A stretch of DNA of 64,000 nucleotides from Mycolicibacterium fortuitum subsp. fortuitum (GCF_022179545.1 NZ_AP025518.1:5270001-5334000), one strand, 5' to 3'. Counted from the first letter of the stretch, positions 17,158 to 27,098 are shown. The notes: generated from the sequence alone by a model not told the origin. A program made the numbers and translations.

Positions 17158-17644
17158 ATGACCGAGTTTCGGCACGGCCTAATGATCGGCAAGTTCTATC
17201 CGCCGCGGATGGGAAGCAGATGATTTCGATGTCATCGGACCTGAGCAGACACGGCTCGAAGAAGAGGTGGCGCGGGTGGGGTCCCCGATCTTGATCTGTG
17301 ACACCGACGCCTTCGCCACCGCCATCCGGAAACGCCGCTATCTCGGCGACGCGTCCGGCGGCCCCTGGACGGAGGTCCCGCCGCGGGCGGTGTGCCTGCT
17401 CACCGATCACGAAGGCGTGCCCTAGCACGACGACGGGATGCGGGAAGGCGACCTGGCGATCCGTGCCGCGATGACCGGTTGGTTCGCCGATGCGCTCACC
17501 GCGGCCGGGCACTCGTGGGTGTTGTTGACCGGGACGCTGGAAGAGCGACTCGATCTCGCGGTCAACACGGTCGAGCCGCTGTTGGAGTTGCGGGCGCGGT
17601 TCGAGGAGCCGTTGCGAGGGCCGGGGTTTGAGGGGACGCCGTAG
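17158..17644 (+). pseudogene. nadR: NadR-like NMN adenylyltransferase/ribosylnicotinamide kinase, degraded
   Basis: ATG 17158 opens with TEFRHGLMIGKFYPP, the nucleotidyltransferase start of NadR (GKFxPxHxGH), but PP is followed by RMGSR and a stop. The middle of the gene (most of the adenylyltransferase core and the kinase P-loop) is missing. From about 17258, in another frame, the C-terminal ribosylnicotinamide-kinase part resumes: SPILICDTDAFATAIRKRRY ... LLTDHEGVP. An amber TAG at 17423-17425 replaces a probable Trp codon, and the frame then continues with HDDGMREGDLAIRAAMTGWF to 17644. The gene thus has a large internal deletion, a frameshift and a nonsense codon. It adjoins a broken pnuC, the usual partner in nicotinamide riboside salvage. 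Confidence 0.8.
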
Positions 17645-18048
17645 GCAAGGTGCTACTGCCACGCTGAGAAAAGGGCGCAGACCCAGGCGTTGACTGCTCA
17701 GCAGGCTCGAGCGTCTCACGGTATGCTTGCTGACGGCGGACACCGAGCCGCCGCGCTAATCACGCACGCGCTCCGCGAAGTTCGAGTCGATTTTGGCGGA
17801 TTCACGCTGGTTTACTTGATCATCAAACCCACGGCTTCCAGCCGAACAGCTTCCGACGTCCCGAATCATCCCGAACGCAGCGCGTTGCACGTCATCGACT
17901 TCAGGACCTCGCAGTGACAGACACGCACAGGCAGCAAGCCTCGATGGGCATGGTCACCAGCGCGATTCAACGCACGGACTAGTGCCGAAACATCGGGACT
18001 GAAACGTATGGGCAAGTATGCCTGCCAACCTCGAAGTACGCTGAAGAC
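17645..18048. other. 404-bp intergenic region, nothing convincing
   Basis: This lies between the dead nadR and the vsr gene at the edge of the defence island. A 75-codon open frame at 17690-17917 has no family resemblance or good ribosome site. No tRNA, integrase or clear direct repeat that could mark an island attachment site is visible. The DNA is less GC-rich than the neighbouring genes. Confidence 0.5.
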
Positions 18049-18501
18049 GTGGCACTGAGGGGCTCCTGGGCGTCGAGTCCGGGACGACGACGCAACATGC
18101 AGGCAAACCGTTCACGAGACACCAAGCCCGAACTCGAAGTTCGCCGACGCCTTCACGGCCTCGGTCTTCGTTACCGGGTGGCGATCGCGCCGGAGCCCGC
18201 TCTCCGTCGCCGCGCAGACATCATCTTTACGCGTGCTCGTGTCGCTGTGTTCATCGATGGCTGCTTCTGGCATGGCTGCCCTCAACACGGCCGATCGACC
18301 TTTAACCACAACGCCGGCTACTGGCCCGCGAAGATTGCTGCCAACGCGGCTCGTGATGCAGAGACGAATGCCCGGCTTAGCGAAGCCGGTTGGCTCGTCC
18401 TGCGGTTCTGGGAACATGACGACACCGTCAAGGTCGTGGAGAACATCAGGCAGGCCGTCCGCGCAAGACTCGACTCTCACTCAACGAACGAGGAGAAGTA
18501 G
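18049..18501 (+). CDS. vsr: Very-short-patch (Vsr) mismatch endonuclease
   Basis: A 150-residue protein starting at GTG 18049. It has the full Vsr pattern: NMQANRSRDTKPELEVRRRL (recognition and Asp/Glu region), RYRVAIAPEPALRRRADIIF with the catalytic Asp, VAVFIDGCFWHGCP (conserved FIDGCFWH, zinc-binding Cys/His), WPAKIAANAARDAETNARL and WLVLRFWEHD. Vsr nicks 5' of T in T:G mismatches that arise by deamination of 5-methylcytosine. Its presence therefore fits the cytosine methyltransferase at the other end of this island (28163-29194). It is transcribed toward drmB, and the two 3' ends overlap by 25 bases. Confidence 0.93.
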   Translation: MALRGSWASSPGRRRNMQANRSRDTKPELEVRRRLHGLGLRYRVAIAPEPALRRRADIIFTRARVAVFIDGCFWHGCPQHGRSTFNHNAGYWPAKIAANAARDAETNARLSEAGWLVLRFWEHDDTVKVVENIRQAVRARLDSHSTNEEK

Positions 18502-20375
18502 CCAAGAGTCGGATCAGCAAACGTCCCGATCACGAGACCCCGGTCAAGGAAACGGTTGAACTCTTCGCAACTGGTCTCGGGAAGTAGCGCGCAGCCGTGA
18601 CAGGCAGCCAGATTGCACGAGTCGGGCCCCTGCCCCTTCTCGCCAGCATCCATGCACACCGGATCGGTTGAGCACCAGCGAGCGTCCGAGATCGCCGAAG
18701 CGAAAACGGAGCGTAGGTTGTCGGGACGCGCCATTCGCACCAGACCGCCCATAGTGCCCTCTGAGTCTCCGGCGGCCGTATAGATCAATAGCCCCGCCAT
18801 GTCTCGTGCCTTGGCCGTGGAGACGTACAGTCGCTCACGAAGCGACGCGGAGCTGTAGCCACACGCGAAGACCAACTGATTGATCAGCAAGTGCGCGAGT
18901 GTATGTAGGAGCACGAAACGCGGAGCGAGGGTGCGCTCTTGAAGGCCGCGCTGCGAGGCAACCAGGCCATAGTGACCGGCGATCATCTCGGCACGGGCTT
19001 GGACTTCGGCGCGGGCCTCCCACCCCGCGAGGTAACCTGGATCAAGCTCGAAATAGATGCCCTCGCCCTTAACAACGTAAGCAGGCAGCCAGTCCTGGAC
19101 CGGCGGCAGCGGCTTTCGCCGAAGCAGTGCCTTGCCGGCGCTCAGCTTCAGCACATCGTCTCTGACACGGGTGAAGCCGCGCAGTGCTCGTGTCTCCCGG
19201 AGCACGTCGACTGAGCGGACGCGGTCCAAGTAGATATCTAGGTCGGAGTGGAGACCGGGATTGGTGGCCGTCAGGTAATCGTCTTTCGGCATCTCGCGGA
19301 TGCGCTGAAACTCCGGGTAGCGCCATTCGTCATCGCCAGTCAGAAGCTCGGCATCGGATTCTTCACCGGACGCGGGCTCTTCCTCGCCTACCCCAAGCAG
19401 GTCACGGTACCCGGCAATGAGCTCCTCATCGGCGATGGGGCCGAATAGCTCCGGAGGCACGTTCTTGAGAAGCTGTTCTCGGAGCATGTTCACGTCAAGT
19501 TCCGCGCCAAAAATGCTGTGCAGCGTGCGCATGGTGCCGCTAACGGCTGGGTGCCGCATCAGCTCATGCATCTCTTCACTGACTGCGCCTTCCTTGCGCG
19601 GCAAATAGATCGAGGACTCTACTTTCGGGAAGTAGACGTTGCCGGCGGCGCGCAGGGCACCGCGGATCGGCTGGTCACATACCCCGTCGAGTTTCGCCAG
19701 CCATGGACGAGCGCCCGTGCAGAGGAAAGGCTCGTCGGACGAAGACAGCTCGTCGCTAAGTGTAGTGCGCTCTTCACCATTGACGTAACGCGCCATAGTT
19801 ATGCCACGAAGGTTGCGCTCCTTGCCGCAGCCGTCACAGACCACCCGCTGTCCTTCCAGGCCACCGCCACCAAGCGACTTTAGGCGCAGCGTCCCACTGC
19901 ATGTCGGCCGAGGCGCTCGGTGCACCCACTTCTCAAACGGAAAGTCGTCGATGTGTCCGTCGGCGCAAACGGCAACGAACGGCACCTGCGACATGCGCGG
20001 CTTGTACTTCCAGTCGGAGTGCTTTCTGTCCTTACAAATAACTGACTGCTGCATAGTGAGCGTTGACAGTTCGAGCCGCTTGCAGAACATGCAGAAGCAC
20101 CATCGAGGGAAGCGGAGCACTGGCACGGTCAGCTTAATATTGCGCTTGTCGTTGCCTTGTCCCTGGGAGCGGAAATCCGGCGGCAACCGGAACTCTGAAA
20201 CCCGCAGTCGCGCCTCAAGCCGCCAGTCGTGCTCCTGGTACTCCTCGAGCGCCAGCGTGCTGGCGTCGTCACACTCATACCAGTGGTCAAGACCGGCCGT
20301 GATAACGGACGTGCCGTTGACGAGCACGCTCATCGCACCGACGCCGAACGGGGTTACGAGCTGAGCTCGCCGCAT
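18477..20375 (-). CDS. drmB: DrmB-like DISARM protein (DUF1998)
   Basis: A 632-residue cytoplasmic protein from ATG 20375 (MRRAQLVTPFGVGAMS), with CGGAGC just upstream and 11 bases after the drmA stop. It carries the DrmB hallmarks: the N-terminal RRAQLVTPFGVGA, a Cys-rich zinc-ribbon-like region (CFCMFCKRLE), VPFVAVCADGHIDDFPFEKW, CDGCGKERNLRG, and the DUF1998 C-terminus (VLLHTLAHLLINQL, then CMDAGEKGQ, DSCNLAACHGCALLPETSCE). In DISARM, DrmA and DrmB form a complex that recognises and blocks unmodified incoming DNA. The frame is intact. The open frame runs 25 codons further upstream into drmA, without a better start. Assignment is by motif reading and strong synteny. Confidence 0.88.
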   Translation of the reverse strand: MRRAQLVTPFGVGAMSVLVNGTSVITAGLDHWYECDDASTLALEEYQEHDWRLEARLRVSEFRLPPDFRSQGQGNDKRNIKLTVPVLRFPRWCFCMFCKRLELSTLTMQQSVICKDRKHSDWKYKPRMSQVPFVAVCADGHIDDFPFEKWVHRAPRPTCSGTLRLKSLGGGGLEGQRVVCDGCGKERNLRGITMARYVNGEERTTLSDELSSSDEPFLCTGARPWLAKLDGVCDQPIRGALRAAGNVYFPKVESSIYLPRKEGAVSEEMHELMRHPAVSGTMRTLHSIFGAELDVNMLREQLLKNVPPELFGPIADEELIAGYRDLLGVGEEEPASGEESDAELLTGDDEWRYPEFQRIREMPKDDYLTATNPGLHSDLDIYLDRVRSVDVLRETRALRGFTRVRDDVLKLSAGKALLRRKPLPPVQDWLPAYVVKGEGIYFELDPGYLAGWEARAEVQARAEMIAGHYGLVASQRGLQERTLAPRFVLLHTLAHLLINQLVFACGYSSASLRERLYVSTAKARDMAGLLIYTAAGDSEGTMGGLVRMARPDNLRSVFASAISDARWCSTDPVCMDAGEKGQGPDSCNLAACHGCALLPETSCEEFNRFLDRGLVIGTFADPTLGYFSSFVE

Positions 20376-20386
20376 TGCTCCGGTAC

Positions 20387-23300
20387 TCAAAGTCCGTCCT
20401 CCGTGTCTGCATCGGCATAGGCGTAGGCCAGGGAAATCGCCAGGCGGCACTCAGCGTCAACGTTCCGCATACTGGTCGGCACATCCCAGATAGTGGCTTT
20501 GCTATCCAGGTCGGGCAGCGTGCCCGCGTACCGCATGAGTCCCTGTTTAGGGTCGCCCCATGGCGGCGGGTTGGCCTCCCACTGTGTCCGTTCCCAGCCA
20601 TCCCACTGGCGGGCGCGCTTCTCCGCCATCTTGTCCAATACCGGCACCTCTCCCTTGTCTGCGATGAGGGCGCGCTCGCGGAGCAGTTGGATCGCCGCAT
20701 CGAATTCTTGGGCGGGGAAGGGGTACGGCGGCAGGTCCTCGGGCGAGGCTTGACGGACGTACGCCACTGCGGCGGCGTGGAGCGCGCGGCGCAGTACCGG
20801 GGTGGCGAAGGGCGTGACCGAGGTGGGCTCAACCTGAGCGTAGAGCTGCTGATGGTATGTGCGAAAACGCTCGTAATGGCTGCGGTCACGCGGCTTCGCG
20901 GCACCATAAATGGTGATCACCAAACCAGGGCTAACGTCGGCGCGGCGGCCGACACGACCAGAGACCTGGATGTATTGCGCTGTCGTCTTTGGCTGGCCGA
21001 CGATAGTCATCAGACCAAGGCGGTCGATGTCGACCCCCACCTCGATGATGTTCGACGCGAGGCAGATGTCGATCGCCTCCTGCTTTTCCTGTCTTGGCAG
21101 GTAGCGGACCTGCAACTGCTCGATCGCCTTGGGAATCTCGTCTGAGCGGCGGCGGGAGGTCAACTCCATGGTGCGGTTTGGCCATCGGGGATCGATACCG
21201 TCGCGACGCACCATGCCTGTCAGGTAGTCCGGTATGTCGGATTCGAGCAGCGAGACAGTGTTGCCGAGCTCGCGCAGCGAGTTCAGAAAGTTAAGGTTGG
21301 TCCAGTAGCCGTCGCGGTCATCCTCGGGCACCTTCGTGGCACCCTGCAGAGCCGCAGCAGCGACTCTGGTCTGGACGGTCTGGGTCGAGCCGAGCGAGGC
21401 GCTCATGATACCCAGGTAACGCCTCCCCGGTTCCAGTTCCCCACTGGGCAGCCGGGCAGGTTCGGCGAAGAATGAGCGACCTTCCTCCAGCCCATGCGGC
21501 GGGAACAGGGCGACGTCTTCGCGGCCGAACAATCCCTTGATCTGGTCCTCGTAGCGCCGAATGGTAGCGGTCGAGGCGATGATCTTGGGCGAAAGTGGCG
21601 CCTCACCGCGGCGATCGGTGCATAGCTCGTCGATGACTGGCTCGTAGAGCCCAACCATCGAACCCAGGGGGCCCGAGATGAGGTGTAGTTCGTCCTGGAT
21701 GATAAGAGCGGGCGGCGAAACTTCGCGCTCGCCCTGAGCATCGAACCCAAAAAGGCTCCGCGCTTCAGGACGCCACGCCATCATGGCGAACTTGTCGACA
21801 GTGCCAATGACGATCGAGGGCCGTACCGTGTAGATGTCTTCGTCGACAACGTGGATAGGTAGTCCAGCTCGTCGGGAGTAGCGACACTTTGAGTCGACGC
21901 AGCGTAGGACGACTTTCTGCCCGACCTGCTCGTATCCGATGACGTCCTGCCCGCCCTTGCCTTTCGGCTTGGTACCCATCTGGGCACCGCACCAGGGGCA
22001 GCGCAGAAGGAGAAATAGGTTCTGTTCATACGGGTTGCGGCGCAGCCTCCCGAGCACATCGACGGCCTTTTTCCAACTATTCGGCGTCGATGATCCACCC
22101 AGCCAGATCCCGATTCCGAACGGCGAGGTTCCCAGGGACTCCTGGTTGTTGTCGCGAATTTCTTCGAGCACGCACACCAACGATGCGGCACGAAGGAACT
22201 GCTGAGCGGTGAGCAGCCGGAGCGTATACCGCATTAGGGTATCTGTGCCAGCATCGTCCGGGTTGCGGAGTCGCCGCGCCAACAAGCTGATCGAGCAGGC
22301 GCCGAGATATGCCTCGGTCTTACCGCCACCGGTCGGGAAGAAGATCAGGTCAACGAGCGAGCGGGTCTTCCGGGCCGGGTCGACCAACTCAGGCAGCGTA
22401 GCGAGGATAAATGCGATCTGGAAGGGCCTCCAGGTGCCTCTGCCCTTGGGGATATCGGGCTTGGGGTGAGTGCCCTTGACTCGGAGGACGTCGTCCTTTC
22501 CGCGCTCGACTTCGCGCAGCGAGAAATTGGACCGCACCTGTTGATAGAGCATCGCCTCGTTTGCCCACCGGAATGCCCTAGTCGCTGTAGGGTCCGACCC
22601 CACCAGCTCCCATCCCTCCTGCATCCGTTCGAGAGCGTCGGCCGCTAGCTTCATGTGCCGGGTCGCGGCCGGGCGGAAGCGCTCAGGCAGCTCGTCAATC
22701 TCCGACGTTCGGGCCGCGATCCATTCGCCGTAGAGACGCAGTACGTTTTCGACCTGTTGTTTGCCTTTGTCGGTGCCGTCAGCAAGCTCCTTCATGCTCA
22801 CCGTGACGGCCTGGCGCCGACCTTCAGCGTCCAACAAGTAATTGCCGCGGTCGTCGGTCCGGTAGACATTCGGCGTCAAGCTGACAACCTCGTAGGCGGG
22901 CAGTGCGACTGCCTTCACAAACGGCACGGCCGACCCCGGACTACCATCCCACTCCGCAGCGCAACCGTGGCCGATTGCGAAGGTGCGCTTGTTGCGGTAC
23001 AGCAGGTCGATCGACTGCTCTTCGTCGTCTCGATCGGGCACGTCCACTTCCGGATAGGGTTCGATCACAAGGCCCTCGGAAGTAACGCTAAATTCCATTT
23101 GGAATAACGCACTTCGAGGCCCGGTGCCCACCACATTGTTGACAACGGCGACGGTGACGAGCCGTAGCTCCGGATCGTCCGCACCCGGCACCAGTCGGCT
23201 GAACACCCGCGTCGTGGGAGCGATGCCGGGCGCGTCGCCCTCAGGTGCCGTCGGCACAACCTTGAGACGATTGGTCTCGTCGCGCAGCACGCTTCCTGGG

Positions 23301-23887
23301 ATGGTGCCCACCAGCGTGAACGGGCGCCGGCGCCACCAGTCGACAGGCTTGCTGAGGCCCGGGATGTGGACAACAAGCATCTCATAATGCGCCCCGCTAA
23401 CCCGGATTCGCAGCGAGCCGCCCTCGCGGACACGGCACTGGAACGACATCGCCATGGCGGACGGCTTGAAACTATTGGCGTCGGTCAGGTCGAAGTCATC
23501 GGAATCGGCCTCGTCTTGACGGAGCGAGCCCCTGATCTCGACGGGCGGACCACTAGGATCATCTTCGCTGGTCGCCAGGCCAGGAACTCCAGTTAGGTCG
23601 ACATCCTCGCCGTCCAATGCTCCAGTTGCCCCGATAGCGGTGCCGCCCGACGCGCCACCGCTGTGAAGCACTCCGATGCCGTAACGAGACAACGGCGTCC
23701 CGATGGTGAGGATTTCCTGCTTGGTAGCGGCGTCGTGAAACTGCCCTCTGCTCTCCTCGGCAGTGGTGAAGGTGATGGTGCCGCTAGTGCAGTCGACGGG
23801 CGTCCCGGCGACTTCCTCACCGAGGGGGCCGAATAGCTCGCGCCGCAGTTCGGCTTCAACGATGCCGCGGGCTTCGAGTCCGCTCAT
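20387..23887 (-). CDS. drmA: DrmA-like DISARM helicase
   Basis: A 1166-residue SF2-type helicase. The ATG at 23887 overlaps the stop of the upstream helicase gene (ATGA). An N-terminal region of about 480 residues unique to DrmA precedes the helicase core: Walker A FFPTGGGKTEAYLGA (about 515), motif II as DELH in IIQDELHLISG (about 731), motif III SATIRR (about 774), and C-terminal helicase motifs ASNIIEVGVDIDRLGL and QYIQVSGRVGRR. A CPWC ... CVDSKC zinc-binding insertion sits at about 630-660. The length matches DrmA from known DISARM systems (about 1200). It should translocate on DNA with DrmB in an anti-phage role. The gene looks complete. Confidence 0.9.
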   Translation of the reverse strand: MSGLEARGIVEAELRRELFGPLGEEVAGTPVDCTSGTITFTTAEESRGQFHDAATKQEILTIGTPLSRYGIGVLHSGGASGGTAIGATGALDGEDVDLTGVPGLATSEDDPSGPPVEIRGSLRQDEADSDDFDLTDANSFKPSAMAMSFQCRVREGGSLRIRVSGAHYEMLVVHIPGLSKPVDWWRRRPFTLVGTIPGSVLRDETNRLKVVPTAPEGDAPGIAPTTRVFSRLVPGADDPELRLVTVAVVNNVVGTGPRSALFQMEFSVTSEGLVIEPYPEVDVPDRDDEEQSIDLLYRNKRTFAIGHGCAAEWDGSPGSAVPFVKAVALPAYEVVSLTPNVYRTDDRGNYLLDAEGRRQAVTVSMKELADGTDKGKQQVENVLRLYGEWIAARTSEIDELPERFRPAATRHMKLAADALERMQEGWELVGSDPTATRAFRWANEAMLYQQVRSNFSLREVERGKDDVLRVKGTHPKPDIPKGRGTWRPFQIAFILATLPELVDPARKTRSLVDLIFFPTGGGKTEAYLGACSISLLARRLRNPDDAGTDTLMRYTLRLLTAQQFLRAASLVCVLEEIRDNNQESLGTSPFGIGIWLGGSSTPNSWKKAVDVLGRLRRNPYEQNLFLLLRCPWCGAQMGTKPKGKGGQDVIGYEQVGQKVVLRCVDSKCRYSRRAGLPIHVVDEDIYTVRPSIVIGTVDKFAMMAWRPEARSLFGFDAQGEREVSPPALIIQDELHLISGPLGSMVGLYEPVIDELCTDRRGEAPLSPKIIASTATIRRYEDQIKGLFGREDVALFPPHGLEEGRSFFAEPARLPSGELEPGRRYLGIMSASLGSTQTVQTRVAAAALQGATKVPEDDRDGYWTNLNFLNSLRELGNTVSLLESDIPDYLTGMVRRDGIDPRWPNRTMELTSRRRSDEIPKAIEQLQVRYLPRQEKQEAIDICLASNIIEVGVDIDRLGLMTIVGQPKTTAQYIQVSGRVGRRADVSPGLVITIYGAAKPRDRSHYERFRTYHQQLYAQVEPTSVTPFATPVLRRALHAAAVAYVRQASPEDLPPYPFPAQEFDAAIQLLRERALIADKGEVPVLDKMAEKRARQWDGWERTQWEANPPPWGDPKQGLMRYAGTLPDLDSKATIWDVPTSMRNVDAECRLAISLAYAYADADTEDGL

Positions 23888-25596
23888 GCGGCGCCTCCTA
23901 TGGCTTTCCTGAGTGTGTTCGTTTCAATGAGAGCGATCAGGCGGTCGGTGGCGCGGGTCAGTCCGACGTAGAGCAGCGAGTCGAAATTCTCGTTGGCTGT
24001 CGTCTGGTCAAGGTCGGTGATAACAACCGCCGGCGATTCCAATCCTTTAAAGGCGTGCACGGTTGAGTACTGCACCTGACCGCGCCGGGGTGGTAGCCCG
24101 TCGGCGGCCTTCAGGATCTGTCGTAGCCACTGGTCCCCGGTGGTGGCGGCGGTTGAACTCTCGCGCAAGGGGCTTAATACAACGATCTCGTTCAGCTCGT
24201 AACCCTCGTCCCTGAGCCCCCGAATTGCGGCAACAAGGAGTGCCGACTGGTCCCGCCCTGCCTGGTACTGGTGGACCGTTGGGTCCACGCCGTCGTCGAG
24301 ACGGCGGAACTGTCGGTAACCCGGCTGGAGGTGGCTGAGCATGTTCACGTGGTAACCGATCCGCGGAAGGTTGCGACAGTTCTGCATCAACCTGTGGCTA
24401 GTCAGGTAGGGGGCACGCACACGAAGTTGTTCGCGCCCAAGCTAATTCGCGTAGATCGCTTGGCGCTCAAAGTCGCCGAAAAACAGCACACGCCCCTCCT
24501 TCAGCCCGCCGTCGACCATCAAGTCAAGGACGTCGAGATATGGATCGGTTGCGATGTCTTGGATCTCATCAACGATCAGAAAATCGGAAGCCAGCGGGGC
24601 ACGGGCGTCGACTAACGCCTCCACTGCCCGCTCTGGAAGTTCCTCGCTCCAGAACTGAGGTGCCCGACGGCCTGGAGCGTGGTCCAGCCCGGCAAGACGC
24701 AGCATTTCTTGATGGAAGCTGCCGACAACCAAGTCCTCGAGGTCTGCCATATCGGAGCCTAGTCGCTTACTGAGGAGGCGGTTGAAGCACAGCAGGCGTC
24801 CCTGTTTCCCAGTTGCAAGCTCGCGGCGGGCTGCTTCCATCGCGAGAAATGTCTTACCCGAGCCCGCTGGGCCTGAGAACAACACGCTCCGGTTCTCAGC
24901 CATAGCGTCGAGTGCGAAGAATTGCTCCTCGATGAAGGAAACCAGCTGGGATTCGCGGGCACGTCGGCGATCTCCCGCGACCGTTGCCAGCTCGAACTTC
25001 GGGCGGAGCAATCCGGCAATACGTTCGGCGGTCTCCTCATCCGGGCCGACGCCCCCGTAGCTAAAGTAGTTGATCTTGTCATCGAGGTGTTTCATCCCGG
25101 CAGAGAGCGTCCGCAGGACAGCTGTCGGCGCGGCCTTCAGGTCTTCGGAGTCCAGAACCTGCCAGTCGTGCCACTCTGGATTTGTCGGCAGCATGGTGCG
25201 AGCGCGCACGCTGGTGAACCACACCGCGGCCAGAACCGGGACCGAACGTAGGTCGACGTGCTTCTTTTCCAGGTACTTGAACAAGCTGTGCATCGCTTCG
25301 CCAGCTTGTTGGAAAGGACCGCGGGCGGTCGGTGCGTCGTTGCCGAGTTTCCAGGTCCCATCGCTACGGCGGTCAACCGTCTGGTGTGACTTGACTTCGA
25401 TGATCAGTACGCCGACGGCCGGCACAATGACGACGAAGTCGGCTTCACCTTCAACCTGGCGCACGTGATCTGCAATGCCGAGGGAGTGGAGCACAATCCA
25501 GTCGCCAGTGTCGCTGCTCTCTTGTAGCGCCCTGTACAAAGCTTTCTCCCCTGGCGGCGCACCGGCCGGGCAGAAGGCGGGCATCATTCGAGCCAC
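23884..25596 (-). pseudogene. NERD-domain UvrD/Rep-type helicase with in-frame amber stop
   Basis: The GTG start at 25596 follows AGGAG and overlaps the preceding gene by 13 bases. The N-terminal NERD nuclease-like domain (GEADFVVIVPAVGVLIIEVK, about 52-71) is followed by an SF1 helicase: Walker A SGPAGSGKTFLAMEAA (about 241), FLIVDEIQDIATDPYLD (about 342) and VLFFGDFERQAIYAN. The next codon is TAG (24444-24442). Reading continues in the same frame with LGREQLRVRAPYLTSHRL, NCRNLPRIG, STVHAFKGLESPAVVITDL and LYVGLTRATDRLIAL to 23884. Thus one codon, probably CAG or GAG, has become a stop in the middle of the motor. A downstream GTG at 24420 could restart translation of the C-terminal third. 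Intact length would be about 570 residues. Confidence 0.82.
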
Positions 25597-27098
25597 TGCC
25601 CACTCCTATCTTCAAACGGGACCCTCGCGTCGTGCCGTGGGACGATCTCGGTGAACGGTGAAATTGCTAGCACACGAGTCGCGAGAATGCCCCGAAACCC
25701 GTCGGTCATAGCGTCGAGGCTCAGATGGCCAGTGGTGTCGAGCTCCGCAAGGTCGGCGGCGGACACGGCAACTTCGAGCTGCTTGCCGATCTCGGCGCTC
25801 ACCTGGTAGAGGGTTTTGCGCAACAGGGTGGCGTACCCGAACGTCGGCTGGGTCGGAATATCGAGCCAGTGCAGAAGCCGTTCGAAGTCCTGATCGCTGT
25901 GCGGTCGGATGAGATTGGGGTCCGTCCAGGCGCGTGCCCGGTCGGCAGCCGTTACCCCTGCTGCCCGCAATTGCTTGTCCACCTCCCGGTGCCCGGTTTG
26001 CTGGATACGCTCAGCTAGCCGGTGCTTCCAGGACTCCTGTGTCCGGTCGATCGCCGCGCCGTCGGCGAGCCGAGCAATCGCCGCCTGGTACAGCACGGCC
26101 CGCTCGGTCTCACCTTGCCGCAGCAGAAGATACGTGCCGACCCGCACCCCGGGGATTTCTGTGTAGGTGACACGCTCTCCGGCTGGCTGTTCTGGGTCGA
26201 GGGAGCGGATTCTTTCTCCATCGTCGAGCCACATGGCTAGGTTCCCGCTGAGCAGCACCTTGTGAGCCTCGACCTCTTCGCGAGTCGGCTGACGGTCGCC
26301 TTCCCGCCGAGTCCCCCAAACCGGCTGCGGGAGATACTCCTTCTCGTCCTCAGGCTCACCCGGCAGGTCATGCGCCGGATCGGTTGTGTCACCTTCGGTG
26401 AAAATCCGGGCTTCGATTCGGATCGCGCCTTCGGCGTAAGCGGCGATCGCCGAGTGGGGCACAGCGCGGTCGCTCAACCACGTCGGCAGCAGGAAACTAA
26501 CCTCGCTCGTTACCGGCGCTGTTACAAGCGATGACGGATAGAAACCGGGAGAGCCAACAACGTACGCGTGCTCCCGCTGAGGCTCGTCACGTTCGAGTTC
26601 GCCTGCGGTTAGCACCAATATGTCGTAATCCTGCAGCCATGCCTTGAGCCCAGTCGCGGCAGGCTTGTTGGAAGCAACCACGACGCTGCAATCGGAGCCA
26701 GCCTCCTCGATAGAACGCAGCAGCGCCTCCGCGATGACTGAATTGTTGGAAGCCACGAAGGCAGCTGCGGCAGCAAGCTCGTCGAGCAGCCCCTGATCTG
26801 CGATTGCGCCACGCAGGCGCGTGGCGTGCTTGACGACCTCGTCGGCCAAGTGGATCCGACCGGGATTGAATTCAAGAGGCTGAGGTTGGGTGATGCACCG
26901 CCAGCGCAGCGCCTTGGCGACCCCGGCCAAATCGTCGAGGTAGCCTCCCCCTTCCTCCTTAAACAGCGTCAAAAGACGGCGCACTGCAGCATTAAAACGT
27001 GCTCCAGGTGGATCTCCCACGGCAAGGATTTCAACACCAGTGCGAACGATTCTGGTGACGGCAGCGTAGCGCTGGTTCAGCGCATCGATGCGATTCAT
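25584..27098 (-). CDS. Unrecognised 504-residue protein of the DISARM-like operon
   Basis: The ATG at 27098 overlaps the previous stop (ATGA), and its stop lies 13 bases inside the helicase gene, so it is firmly in the operon. It is soluble, acidic and alpha/beta in look. Visible features are an N-terminal helical part (RIVRTGVEILAVGDPPGARF), a Rossmann-like middle (SDCSVVVASNKPAATGLKAWL, then DYDILVLTAGELE), and a region near residue 275-300 (EVEAHKVLLSGNLAMWLDDGE) leading to YTEIPGVRVGTYLLLRQG. No helicase Walker motifs or catalytic nuclease triad were found. Class 2 DISARM contains a protein of unknown function, DrmE, next to drmMII and drmA. Position makes this or its neighbour a candidate DrmE counterpart, but sequence similarity could not be tested. 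Confidence 0.75.
   Translation of the reverse strand: MNRIDALNQRYAAVTRIVRTGVEILAVGDPPGARFNAAVRRLLTLFKEEGGGYLDDLAGVAKALRWRCITQPQPLEFNPGRIHLADEVVKHATRLRGAIADQGLLDELAAAAAFVASNNSVIAEALLRSIEEAGSDCSVVVASNKPAATGLKAWLQDYDILVLTAGELERDEPQREHAYVVGSPGFYPSSLVTAPVTSEVSFLLPTWLSDRAVPHSAIAAYAEGAIRIEARIFTEGDTTDPAHDLPGEPEDEKEYLPQPVWGTRREGDRQPTREEVEAHKVLLSGNLAMWLDDGERIRSLDPEQPAGERVTYTEIPGVRVGTYLLLRQGETERAVLYQAAIARLADGAAIDRTQESWKHRLAERIQQTGHREVDKQLRAAGVTAADRARAWTDPNLIRPHSDQDFERLLHWLDIPTQPTFGYATLLRKTLYQVSAEIGKQLEVAVSAADLAELDTTGHLSLDAMTDGFRGILATRVLAISPFTEIVPRHDARVPFEDRSGQWLE

Noticed and set aside
17690..17917. 75-codon plus-strand frame between nadR remnant and vsr
   Set aside because: No ribosome site, no family resemblance, and composition like non-coding DNA.
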